A stretch of DNA of 64,000 nt from Leptospira noumeaensis (GTDB lineage: Bacteria > Spirochaetota > Leptospiria > Leptospirales > Leptospiraceae): NCBI RefSeq assembly GCF_004770765.1, contig NZ_RQFK01000026.1, forward strand, positions 124,001 to 188,000, in the 5' to 3' direction. Made by a program: the position numbers and the translations under genes. Position 1 is the stretch's first letter. Each line of letters begins with the position of its first letter. Of this stretch, positions 1 to 8,393 are shown in pieces. The notes under the pieces are model-generated. The model was not told the DNA's origin. It saw only the letters and a list, made by a program, of their open reading frames with translations, and did no database searches.

Positions 1-2125
1 CAAACCCTGGAGGAGGCCCATTTTGTGCGTAAACTTCCGTTCGTTCTAAATACAACTTTGCGGCCTTGTCGGAAGGGTCGATTTCGAGGACAGAACGAAA
101 ACCCACACCCGCTTTTACAAACTCCCCATCCCAAAACAAATTCACACTTTCCTCAAATTGTTCTTTGGTTTTTAATTTTAGATCAAATGACTCTTCCACA
201 CCTTCCACTAACACTTGAGCAATCCCAATTAACTTTTGTTTGGCGGGTATTTTAATGAAATCCAAAATTCTATGCGGATAGGAATCTGGATGTTGTAATT
301 CAAGTAACGCATCTAAACTTATAATGATTTTGGCACCATATTTTTTTGTCATTGATTCCAAAGAGTTAGCAACTCCCATAGAGTCAGACAAAACCGCAGA
401 TTCAATCCTTTGTTCTTCACCAATGATACCTAACATCAATTCACCAAAATGGATCCCTACACCGATTTGGATGTCACCTACCCGATGAGGTCTTGATTCC
501 AAATTCCACCTTGCAATCGTTTTGTGCATTTCTATCCCTGCAGAAATTGCATCTTCAGGTTGTTTTTCGAACAAAGCAAAAATGGCATCCCCAACGTATT
601 TTTCAATAAATCCATTGTGTGACCGGATGGTTGGTCCAACTTGACGTAAATAATCATTTAGGAATAAAAATGTTTCTTCAGGACTTAATGTTTCTGAGAT
701 TGCAGTAAAATCTCTAATATCAGAAGACAATACTGACATCTGTTTTACGATAAAATCCCCTCGTTTGACTTTTGATTTTGATTCTTTAGAAAATAATTGA
801 ATGAGTCGCAAAGGCACAAACTTCGCATATATTTTGTTAGATGACTCCAAGCGATTGTTTACTTCAATTAGTTCTGTAGTTAAAGTATCCATCGATGAAT
901 AAAACCTTGCATTTCTTCTTGCGAGCAGGATACTTTGGAACAAAAAGAAAATAAATAAAGAAAAAGGCATTAGTGGTTGGGATTGGAACCAATAATTTCC
1001 TGCCATCAAATCATGAGTGGATCCGAGCATTAGTAGAAGTGATCCATAAAAAACCAAACTACTATCCTTCTTTCTCTGACGATAGATCTTCAAAATCACA
1101 TAAAAAGAACAAACACTAAAAAAGAGGATCAAAACTTGTGAAAAAATATTTGTTTTTGTAAATAGTTTTGCATCGGTCAAAACAACAAAGGAAACAAAAC
1201 AAGCCGTTATACTCCAACAAGAGTATAACATCCACTTGGGAACTTCCGACCTTCCAGGAAATAAACTCTTTAAGTATCCTAAGAAAAAACAGACAAGAAG
1301 TGGTGCCGATGTATAATCCAATACCTGCATCCAATGCCATGAAAAATCAGGGAATGCATACATGATATAAAAGTTATCAAGAACTACTAATCGTAAACCA
1401 GTGAACAAACAAAACAAAGCAAAGAAAAGGGAACTTTTTTCCTCTCTTCGAAAGAAAAATACTGTGAGTTGGTATAATGCCATTGTGAGCATCGCCCCAA
1501 AAACAAATACTTCACCAGCAGAATAAATAAGAGATTGGTTTTGGATGACCTCTTTAGTCCCAATTTCAATTGGTTTCCTATACCCACCACGAGCATGATG
1601 AAAATTACTGATCACAAACAGTATTTCTTGTTCTTCGGTTTCTGGTTGGAAGGAAACGTATTGGATTTGATATTTGGGAACGGACTTAAGTTCGTCAGTA
1701 CCTACCTTACCTGAACTTGCTATTTTTTGTCGATTGACATAGAGTTCGTAAGAACTAGTTGCTGGTTGGACTCGGAGGTAATACCGAATATTAATATCAG
1801 GCACCTTGAACCTTAAACGAAATACGGCAAAACCATCACCACCTTCCCCTTCAGGTCGATAGGAGTTCCAAGAAGAAGGAACTTTCACATAAGATTTATT
1901 AGGTTCATTTATTTTTTCAAATAAACTTTCACCGTAAACTTCTCCCCAATAAAATTCCCATTCACCACTAGTAGAAAGTTTTTTATTTTCTTTTACATAT
2001 TCGAGAGGAAGTTCGAGATACCCTTTGACCGCTTCTGGTGAGGAATTCGATGTACAGGAAAAAAATAAAACAGAAGAAATAAAAATGCATAAAACAAATG
2101 GAATGGTTTTGATTATTTTTCCCAT
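1..2125 (-). CDS. 7TM-DISM class III adenylate/guanylate cyclase (3' end cut by window edge)
   Basis: Membrane receptor cyclase that should make cAMP (or cGMP) in response to an extracytoplasmic signal. The N-terminus is a lipoprotein-like signal (MGKIIKTIPFVLCIFISS, then a Phe-Ser-Cys), followed by a jelly-roll sensor domain of the 7TMR-DISM type, seven membrane segments, and a catalytic domain. Both metal-binding aspartates are present (SSDIRDFT and YVGDAIFALF), as is the Asn-Gly-Phe-Ile-Glu-Lys stretch before the second. After the catalytic domain comes a short TPR-like tail (LYLERTEVYAQNG) still open at base 1, so only a few residues should be missing. The ATG at 2125-2123 overlaps the stop of the upstream cyclase by 13 bp, which suggests translational coupling. 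Here the second metal site is intact, unlike in the upstream partner. Ligand and nucleotide product are not known. Confidence 0.85.
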   Translation of the reverse strand, partial: MGKIIKTIPFVLCIFISSVLFFSCTSNSSPEAVKGYLELPLEYVKENKKLSTSGEWEFYWGEVYGESLFEKINEPNKSYVKVPSSWNSYRPEGEGGDGFAVFRLRFKVPDINIRYYLRVQPATSSYELYVNRQKIASSGKVGTDELKSVPKYQIQYVSFQPETEEQEILFVISNFHHARGGYRKPIEIGTKEVIQNQSLIYSAGEVFVFGAMLTMALYQLTVFFFRREEKSSLFFALFCLFTGLRLVVLDNFYIMYAFPDFSWHWMQVLDYTSAPLLVCFFLGYLKSLFPGRSEVPKWMLYSCWSITACFVSFVVLTDAKLFTKTNIFSQVLILFFSVCSFYVILKIYRQRKKDSSLVFYGSLLLMLGSTHDLMAGNYWFQSQPLMPFSLFIFFLFQSILLARRNARFYSSMDTLTTELIEVNNRLESSNKIYAKFVPLRLIQLFSKESKSKVKRGDFIVKQMSVLSSDIRDFTAISETLSPEETFLFLNDYLRQVGPTIRSHNGFIEKYVGDAIFALFEKQPEDAISAGIEMHKTIARWNLESRPHRVGDIQIGVGIHFGELMLGIIGEEQRIESAVLSDSMGVANSLESMTKKYGAKIIISLDALLELQHPDSYPHRILDFIKIPAKQKLIGIAQVLVEGVEESFDLKLKTKEQFEESVNLFWDGEFVKAGVGFRSVLEIDPSDKAAKLYLERTEVYAQNGPPPGF

Positions 2126-4227
2126 GCAGAAACCCCATCCCAATCTTCACCTACACCTGCCGTTTGATAATATTCGCATCTTTCTATATAGATCTGTGCA
2201 GCCAAATCATCTGGGTTATCGGCAAATACAGATCTGAATTTTTCTAAAGCGGAAACAAAATCTGCTCGTTCATAATCAAAAATTGCTGCTTCAAATTGAT
2301 CTTTATTTTCAATTTTTTTATTAGATATCGGATCAATATCAGGAATCAGAACTTCGGCGATCATCACCGTTTCTTGTTTTCCTTTCACTCGCACAAAATC
2401 CAAAATTCGATAAGGAATTGTATCCAAATCTTCATGTAACATAAGTGATGTGAGACTAACAAGAATCCTGGCACCATATTTTTTGGTTAATCCTTGGATA
2501 CGGCTAGAAAGATTGACTGTGTCAGCAATGACTGTCGATTCAAGCCTTTCCTCTTCGCCCAAAATCCCAAGCATGGTATCTCCCGAATGAATTCCGATAC
2601 CTGCATGGAGCGATAAGTATCCAAACGATCTTCTACGTTCATTGTATTTTTCCAATTCCCACTGGATGTCCTCGGCAGCTTTGATGGAATTTTGGATTCC
2701 TCCATCAAAAAGAGCCATAATGGCGCTTCCAATGTATTTATCGATGAAACCATTATTTTTACGAACACAAGGGCCAATCCGGCCTAAATAAGAATTGGTA
2801 AATAACATTCGGTTTTCTAGAGGAATTGAATAAATGATATCCCAATACTCCCAAATATCCGCAAAGAGGACAGTCATTTCCCTTTCACTACTATCACCTA
2901 ACCGAACTTCTTCGATACTTTCCTTACCCAAATGAGTTAAAAAGTCTCTTGGAATGAACTTTGCAAAAAAACGATTGGTTAATATAAATTCTTCATTGAT
3001 TGATTCAAATTCATCTTTTAAAGAAAGTTTTTTGCGGAAAGTCCTTGCTGTACGAAGTGTAACAATTGTTGATTGGACACCAAAAAATAAAAATACAGCA
3101 ATTTGTGATAAAGTAGACTCCCCTTCTCCACGATAGGCAAGGATTACATCGTAAACAAAACCAACAAATAAAATCAGATACCCTAAAAAGAAAATGCCCG
3201 CATCTGGTAATCCTCTTCGCACCATCTGATACAATCGAATTCCCAAAAATACAGCATATACTACACCCAAAACTTGAAAAACAACTTCAAACTGAGTGTA
3301 TGTTTCTGGTTTAATGATCAAACCATAAACTAACATAAACTGTACGTATGCGCTAAAGTATAAAATAATTTTTGTGTCTATAAAACGAGGGAAAAGTCCA
3401 TCCACAAACCATAAAAACAGAATGCCTAATACAAAAACCGAGGCGTATTCAACATAAATCACTAAATCCCAAGGTATATTGGGAAACATCGCATAAATAG
3501 TTTTACTTCCGATAAAAGGAATTCTTGCCGCAAATACCAAACAAAAAAAACCAAAATAGAATGCTTCCCTTTGTTTGTTTCGATAAAAAAACAAAATAAA
3601 ATGATACAACCCAAACATAAATATAGCGCCAGTTAACGCTAAATCTATAGTACTTTGTGCCAAAATATAGTTTTGAACACCTTCCGCTAAACCAAAGATA
3701 GGTGCATTAGGAAGACCACCTTCTTTATGATGGAAATTACTGACCTCAATACGGATCTGTAAATGATTCTTAGCAGCAATCGTGAAACTTTGCCCCCAAG
3801 CGCTCGGTGTTGTGGTTTCCTTACTGACACCAGGCACACCAGACGCCAAACTCCTATTACCTGCCACCAACCGAAACGCAGTTCGAACTTCAGGTATATA
3901 AACCGAATAGATATGACTTTCTTCAGGAAGTTTGATATCCAAAACATAAGTCCCATATCCTTTCCCATCAGGAAACCCAGAACTTACGGGAACCTGATTC
4001 CAAAGGGCAGGAACGGGGAGATAAGAGGAAGGGGCTGCATCTGCTGAGACATTAAATTGGTTAGGAAAAAATTTCCAATCCCCTTGGAGTTCCATAGCTC
4101 CTCCCGACTCGAAAGGAAAACTCACGAGATCCAATTCACCCGAATGGATTTGGGGGGAGGGGGCCGCCATACGACAAGCCGTTGCCAAAATGGCAATGAA
4201 AAGATAGATTAGTTTCTGACGGGTCAT
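2113..4227 (-). CDS. 7TM-DISM cyclase-like protein with a degenerate metal site
   Basis: Probable lipoprotein (lipobox Leu-Ala-Thr-Ala-Cys near residue 18). The order is jelly-roll sensor domain (about 40-175), seven membrane helices (about 190-395), class III cyclase domain (about 430-620) and a TPR-like tail. The first metal Asp is kept (VLFADIWEYWD, about residue 454), but the canonical Gly-Asp-Ala of the second metal site reads Gly-Ser-Ala (FIDKYIGSAIMALF, about residue 499). The transition-state Asn and Arg (DTVNLSSRI) are kept. Class III cyclases need both aspartates to hold the two metals, so this protein is probably weak or inactive as a homodimer and may act as a regulatory partner of the cyclase encoded just downstream, whose start codon it overlaps. 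That last point is inference. It is divergent from the fliG-like gene, 113 bp away. Confidence 0.85.
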   Translation of the reverse strand: MTRQKLIYLFIAILATACRMAAPSPQIHSGELDLVSFPFESGGAMELQGDWKFFPNQFNVSADAAPSSYLPVPALWNQVPVSSGFPDGKGYGTYVLDIKLPEESHIYSVYIPEVRTAFRLVAGNRSLASGVPGVSKETTTPSAWGQSFTIAAKNHLQIRIEVSNFHHKEGGLPNAPIFGLAEGVQNYILAQSTIDLALTGAIFMFGLYHFILFFYRNKQREAFYFGFFCLVFAARIPFIGSKTIYAMFPNIPWDLVIYVEYASVFVLGILFLWFVDGLFPRFIDTKIILYFSAYVQFMLVYGLIIKPETYTQFEVVFQVLGVVYAVFLGIRLYQMVRRGLPDAGIFFLGYLILFVGFVYDVILAYRGEGESTLSQIAVFLFFGVQSTIVTLRTARTFRKKLSLKDEFESINEEFILTNRFFAKFIPRDFLTHLGKESIEEVRLGDSSEREMTVLFADIWEYWDIIYSIPLENRMLFTNSYLGRIGPCVRKNNGFIDKYIGSAIMALFDGGIQNSIKAAEDIQWELEKYNERRRSFGYLSLHAGIGIHSGDTMLGILGEEERLESTVIADTVNLSSRIQGLTKKYGARILVSLTSLMLHEDLDTIPYRILDFVRVKGKQETVMIAEVLIPDIDPISNKKIENKDQFEAAIFDYERADFVSALEKFRSVFADNPDDLAAQIYIERCEYYQTAGVGEDWDGVSAWEK

Positions 4228-4303
4228 CCCTAACCTTCAGAGACTCGGAGGACAGGAATTTGGAAAGGAAGTTTTCGAAATTAAAAAAATAATATTTTTT
4301 GGT

Positions 4304-4331
4304 TTGTACGACCGCATTGTTTAGCTATTAT
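4304..4331 (+). promoter_or_regulatory. Predicted sigma70-type promoter of the fliG-like operon
   Basis: TTGTAC (4304-4309), 16 bp, TATTAT (4326-4331). The expected start of transcription is about 4338, only about 3 nt before the ATG at 4341. No Shine-Dalgarno sequence is visible there, so the transcript may be leaderless. No sigma28-type flagellar promoter was seen. Confidence 0.35.
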
Positions 4332-4340
4332 GTCTCTTAA

Positions 4341-5483
4341 ATGAAAACCCCGTCCGGTTCCAATAAAGCCGCCCTTGCCTACAAAATCTTAGGCCGCTAT
4401 TTGCCGGATGAAGTGTTCGCTCATTTGAGTGATTCCGAAATCGAATCCCTACTTTTAAAAGTGGAATCCAATCCTTCACCGACCAAAGGCCAGGAAAAAG
4501 ACATCCTTCTCTCCTTCACAAAATTCCTACAAAAAAAAGGAAACCAACCGGATCGTGGCACTTACGACTCGAAGGATGAATACACGAATAACGCATATCC
4601 ACCCAGAAACGGGGGGAAAACCGCGCCTTCCCATGGCAAGCCACCGCTCGGGGGCGGTTATGTGAACAACGAGGATCATGTACAAAATCTCGGTGGAACA
4701 AACGGGAAATATGCGCATAGCAAACATCCAGAAACAAACGAGCTGTATTCGCTACTCGAAGAAATATTAAAAGAAGAAGATGCCAAACGTATGGTGGGCC
4801 CAATTTGGTCAGAACTTCCAAAGTTCTCTCTGGAAATGCTCAGGAACTTGACCATGGACGAATCTTCAGAAGTTACCGCCCGAGTTCTCAGTTTTTCCGA
4901 CCCAGAAACTGCCTCAGAAGTTTTAGCAGAATACCCAGAAAGTAACAGGGAAGAGATTATTTTGGCGCTTTCGGAAATTGATTACCATTCTGACCAGGAA
5001 AGAGACCAATTAGAGAGATTCCTTCGGTTCAAAATGGAGCTCATCCAGAAAAAAATGCCAGTTTCGAAGATCCGCAGCCGGAAAGCCAAAACGGCAGGTG
5101 AAATTCTGACTCGGCTTCCTTTTTTGCCATCTCAAAATTTAATTGAACGAATTCAGAAAAAAAGCCCAGAATATGCCGAAACTATAGTAGAACACTACTT
5201 TCGTTTGGAAGACCTCCTTCATTTAGGAAGGACGAGCCTCACTCGGTTCTTTTCTGAGATCCATCCTCTTGTCATTGCTTGTGCGTTGAAGGGAGTGGAA
5301 ACAGAATTTCGCGATCAAGTTTATTCCAATTTGGAATCTTGGCTTGTGAAAGAAATAAAGATCGAATGGGATTCGTTAGGTCCTGTTTCACTTGCGGAGA
5401 TTGAAGAAGCCCAAAAGGGAATCTTAGATCGTTTGCGTGAAGCAATGGATGAGGGCAAAGTGAAACTCTGGAGATTGAAGTAA
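4341..5483 (+). CDS. fliG: FliG-like flagellar motor switch protein, divergent N-terminal half
   Basis: FliG forms the rotor ring of the flagellar motor and binds the MS ring, FliM and the stators. The C-terminal third (about 285-380) matches FliG_C clearly: LEDLLHLGRTSLTRFF, then ALKG, SNLES and GPVSLAEIEEAQ. The middle part (about 150-235) resembles the FliG middle domain (SDPETASEVLAEYPES), but the EHPQ motif expected there is not visible. Residues about 70-135 are a Gly/Asn/Pro/His-rich linker unlike ordinary FliG. In the C-terminal helix the usual acidic EVD pattern reads EIH, so charges used in torque generation may differ. At 380 residues it is somewhat longer than typical FliG (about 330-345). 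fliH starts 4 bp downstream. Spirochaetes can carry more than one FliG, and this may be the divergent paralogue. Confidence 0.75.
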   Translation: MKTPSGSNKAALAYKILGRYLPDEVFAHLSDSEIESLLLKVESNPSPTKGQEKDILLSFTKFLQKKGNQPDRGTYDSKDEYTNNAYPPRNGGKTAPSHGKPPLGGGYVNNEDHVQNLGGTNGKYAHSKHPETNELYSLLEEILKEEDAKRMVGPIWSELPKFSLEMLRNLTMDESSEVTARVLSFSDPETASEVLAEYPESNREEIILALSEIDYHSDQERDQLERFLRFKMELIQKKMPVSKIRSRKAKTAGEILTRLPFLPSQNLIERIQKKSPEYAETIVEHYFRLEDLLHLGRTSLTRFFSEIHPLVIACALKGVETEFRDQVYSNLESWLVKEIKIEWDSLGPVSLAEIEEAQKGILDRLREAMDEGKVKLWRLK

Positions 5484-5487
5484 GTAT

Positions 5488-6411
5488 ATGGCAAAACTCG
5501 TCTTTAAACCCATTCAAATTGCCGACTTACAAGAAGAAGTTGAGATTCAACTTCCTGATAAGTACAAAAAATTTCATAAAACCGACGAACAAGAAGACTT
5601 CGAGATAGACCAAGAAGGGAATATAATCGAACAATACCAAGGTCCATCGATTGAAGAAATCGAAGCGGAACTCCAAAGGTATCGCCAAGAAACAGAAGAA
5701 CAAGTTCGCCAATTATTAGAAGACGCTAAAAAACAAGCCAAAGCCATTGAAGAAGAAGGTAGAACCAAAGCCTTCCAAATGGTTCAAGACTCCAAAGAAA
5801 AAATTAAATTAGAAGAAGACTCTGGCCGCGCCAAAGCGGAACAAATCTTAGATCGTGCTAAGATGGAAGTCGAACGGATGATCAAAGAAGCCGAAATGAA
5901 ACAGGCTGAGATCGAACACGAGGCTTATCAAAAAGGTTATGATGCAGGTCGAGAAGTAGGATTTAAAAAAGGCCAAGGGGAAGTGAGACGACTCATTGAC
6001 CGATTAGGAACAATCATTGGTAAGGCGATCGATATTCGAGAAGAGATGATTGCTGCGTCCGAAAAACAAATGGTAGAAATGATTCTTGTGATTGCAAGAA
6101 AAGTAATCAAAGACGAAATCATTGAACGTAAAGAAATTGTACTCAATAACATTCGTGAAGCAATGAAACGAATCAAAGATCGCGATCGTATTGATATTCG
6201 CGTGAACTTTGCTGACTTAGAACTCACAACGGCTCATAAAGACGAACTGATCAAACTGATGGAATCTCTCAGAAAAGTAAACATCTACGAAGACTCTCGT
6301 GTTGACCGCGGTGGTGTGATCATCGAAACAGATGTGGGAGCAATCGACGCAAGGATTTCCACTCAGCTCAAAGAAATCGAAGAGGCTATTCGAAACGTCG
6401 AACCGATATGA
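5488..6411 (+). CDS. fliH: Flagellar export apparatus protein FliH
   Basis: FliH is the peripheral stator of the flagellar type III export ATPase: it binds FliI and links it to the export gate. The protein has an acidic N-terminus, a long charged coiled coil (about 55-160) rich in Glu, Lys and Ala, a short Gly-repeat helix (YDAGREVGFKKGQGE, about 151-165) of the FliH GxxxG type, and a C-terminal globular domain resembling the V-ATPase E subunit (KVIKDEIIERKEIVLNN, then VDRGGVIIETDVGAIDARI). At 307 residues it is longer than enteric FliH, as is usual for spirochaetes. It follows the fliG-like gene by 4 bp, and its stop overlaps the next start by 4 bp (ATGA). No fliI follows; instead two sensor proteins do. 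Confidence 0.93.
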   Translation: MAKLVFKPIQIADLQEEVEIQLPDKYKKFHKTDEQEDFEIDQEGNIIEQYQGPSIEEIEAELQRYRQETEEQVRQLLEDAKKQAKAIEEEGRTKAFQMVQDSKEKIKLEEDSGRAKAEQILDRAKMEVERMIKEAEMKQAEIEHEAYQKGYDAGREVGFKKGQGEVRRLIDRLGTIIGKAIDIREEMIAASEKQMVEMILVIARKVIKDEIIERKEIVLNNIREAMKRIKDRDRIDIRVNFADLELTTAHKDELIKLMESLRKVNIYEDSRVDRGGVIIETDVGAIDARISTQLKEIEEAIRNVEPI

Positions 6412-8393
6412 TCTTCAAAACCCGCATTTACCGTCTTGTATTCGGGTTCGCATTCGTTTTCGCACCAGCTGTGTTCAGTTTGGCGGCGGAACCATGTGGA
6501 ACCATGATCACTTCTTTCGAAAAACCAATCGTATTAAAAACAGATTGGTTATTTCGTAAAGGAGACAATTTAGATTGGAGAGATGAAACTGTTGAAGAGT
6601 CTTTCTGGGTCAAACGTTCAGTTCCTGATTATGGAATTTCTAAAACCGAAAACCTAACAGGCTACCACTGGTATAGATGTTCTTTTTATTTACCTGAGAA
6701 CTATACAACACCTGTAGAACCGATTGCGATCCAACTTGGTCGCATCCGAGATATCGATGAATTTTATCTAAATGGAACTTTAATCGACAAAACGGGAACT
6801 GTACTTCCTCGACTAGAAGTAGACTTCCAAAAAATTCGGATTTATTCTCTACCAACTCACCTTCTCAAACCCGGCCTAAATATAATGGCAATTCGCATTT
6901 ATGCTGCGACGAATCTCAATGGTCTCAAAGAAGCGCCGACCATTGCCAAAGAACGACTGTTACGCGAATCTGTCTTTTCCAAAGAAGCATTTGCCATGGT
7001 CTGTGGATATGTGTTTATATTTATGGGAATTTACTTTTTAGTAGGTTCGATTGTTCGCGGACGAGCTGGCGAAAACTTTTTCTTTGCACTCTTTTCTATC
7101 TTTATGGGAATTTATGTTTTAATTCGAACCCAACATAGAGATATTCTTTTTGAAAGTTTTACTTGGTCTTATGTTGCCGAACTTTTAGTTCTCATTTGTT
7201 TACCGATATTTTTTATAAATTTTATGCACCAGTATTTAAAAATAAAACGCAATGTAGTTTTACTGGTATATGAAGTATTTTTGTTTGTTTTATTCGTAAT
7301 TACTTTATTCTTTAGAACACCTAAGACATGGATCTTAGTCATAGCCCTTTTCAATTATGTTTTGCCAGTAGCAATGGGACTTGTGATTTATTTGTTTGTA
7401 AAAAATGGAAAGGCAAATATTGCAAAGGTAAAATTCATTCTGATTGGAATTGCATCTTTGTTACCTACAATTCTAATTGATAGTCTCTCTGCTTTAGAAA
7501 TCATTTCTATGCCAGGGACATTGTATTTAGGGTTTCTTATTTTTCTCGTAATGATTTCGATCCAACTTTCTAACGATATTGTTTTGGGTTTGGAAAACTT
7601 TATCGAACAGGAAAAAGAATTAATCCAAATGGAACGTGTCAAAACAGGTTTTTTAATTAATTTATCCTCTGAGTTTAAATCAGGGATGGAAAAAATCAAA
7701 AAAGCCATAGAAAATATTTCGACGAACAGTGGGAAAACAGCAACCAAAGAACAAACCAAACCAACAACAAAGTCTGCGGCAAAAAAGAAAACCAAATCTA
7801 AATCAGGATCAAAACAAGAACTCGATCCTGTCAAACAAGCAGAAGATCATATATCTTATATGAGTTATATGGTAGAAGAAGCAATGCTTCTACGTAAACT
7901 AGAAGACAAAACATACATTCCTTTTTATGAGTCTTTTTCTGTTTCAGAACTAATCCGAAGTTGTGTTTCTAGTGTAGAAAACCATTTGGAACAATACAGA
8001 AAAAATACCTCTGTGGAAGTAAAACCTGTAGATTTGGAAATCTATTTCCCTAAGGAATTGTTGTTTTCAATTTTAAGAAACCTCGTTGAAAACGCGTACC
8101 AATACACAGATCCAAAAACAGATATTAGTATAGAATTTTTTAATCGTGACGGTTTCCACCAACTCATTGTTATGGATGAAGGGATGGGCCTTAGCCAATT
8201 AGAAATGGAAACCATTTTTCAAAAATTTGTCAGAGGATACCGTGACAAAAAAAATGAAATCCCAGGTGCCGGAATTGGGCTTACCTTAGTGGAAGCTACC
8301 ACAAAATTTTTAGGTGGAACTGTCAGTTTAAAGTCAAGCGAAGGAATGGGTGCTAAATTCACAATTCGTATCCCGGAGAAACCTATAAAATGA
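6408..8393 (+). CDS. 7TM-DISM histidine-kinase-like sensor lacking the H-box histidine
   Basis: Signal peptide (about 1-27), 7TMR-DISM jelly-roll sensor domain (about 45-185), seven membrane helices (about 195-390), a two-helix dimerisation region and a C-terminal HATPase_c domain. The ATP-binding boxes are intact: N box NLVENAYQYT, G1 DEGMGL, F box IFQKFVRG, G2 GAGIGL. The place of the phospho-accepting H box reads FLINLSSEFKSG (about residue 420), with Ser where the His of SHELRTP should be. The two DHp helices are split by a Lys/Thr-rich insert (about 435-475). It may therefore bind ATP without standard autophosphorylation, or phosphorylate a partner in trans. It overlaps fliH by 4 bp upstream and the next sensor by 4 bp downstream, so it is very likely co-translated with flagellar genes. 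Confidence 0.88.
   Translation: MIFKTRIYRLVFGFAFVFAPAVFSLAAEPCGTMITSFEKPIVLKTDWLFRKGDNLDWRDETVEESFWVKRSVPDYGISKTENLTGYHWYRCSFYLPENYTTPVEPIAIQLGRIRDIDEFYLNGTLIDKTGTVLPRLEVDFQKIRIYSLPTHLLKPGLNIMAIRIYAATNLNGLKEAPTIAKERLLRESVFSKEAFAMVCGYVFIFMGIYFLVGSIVRGRAGENFFFALFSIFMGIYVLIRTQHRDILFESFTWSYVAELLVLICLPIFFINFMHQYLKIKRNVVLLVYEVFLFVLFVITLFFRTPKTWILVIALFNYVLPVAMGLVIYLFVKNGKANIAKVKFILIGIASLLPTILIDSLSALEIISMPGTLYLGFLIFLVMISIQLSNDIVLGLENFIEQEKELIQMERVKTGFLINLSSEFKSGMEKIKKAIENISTNSGKTATKEQTKPTTKSAAKKKTKSKSGSKQELDPVKQAEDHISYMSYMVEEAMLLRKLEDKTYIPFYESFSVSELIRSCVSSVENHLEQYRKNTSVEVKPVDLEIYFPKELLFSILRNLVENAYQYTDPKTDISIEFFNRDGFHQLIVMDEGMGLSQLEMETIFQKFVRGYRDKKNEIPGAGIGLTLVEATTKFLGGTVSLKSSEGMGAKFTIRIPEKPIK

Noticed and set aside
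7388..7834. 148-codon minus-strand frame inside the sensor gene
   Set aside because: Complement of the Lys-rich linker and membrane helices; no independent support.
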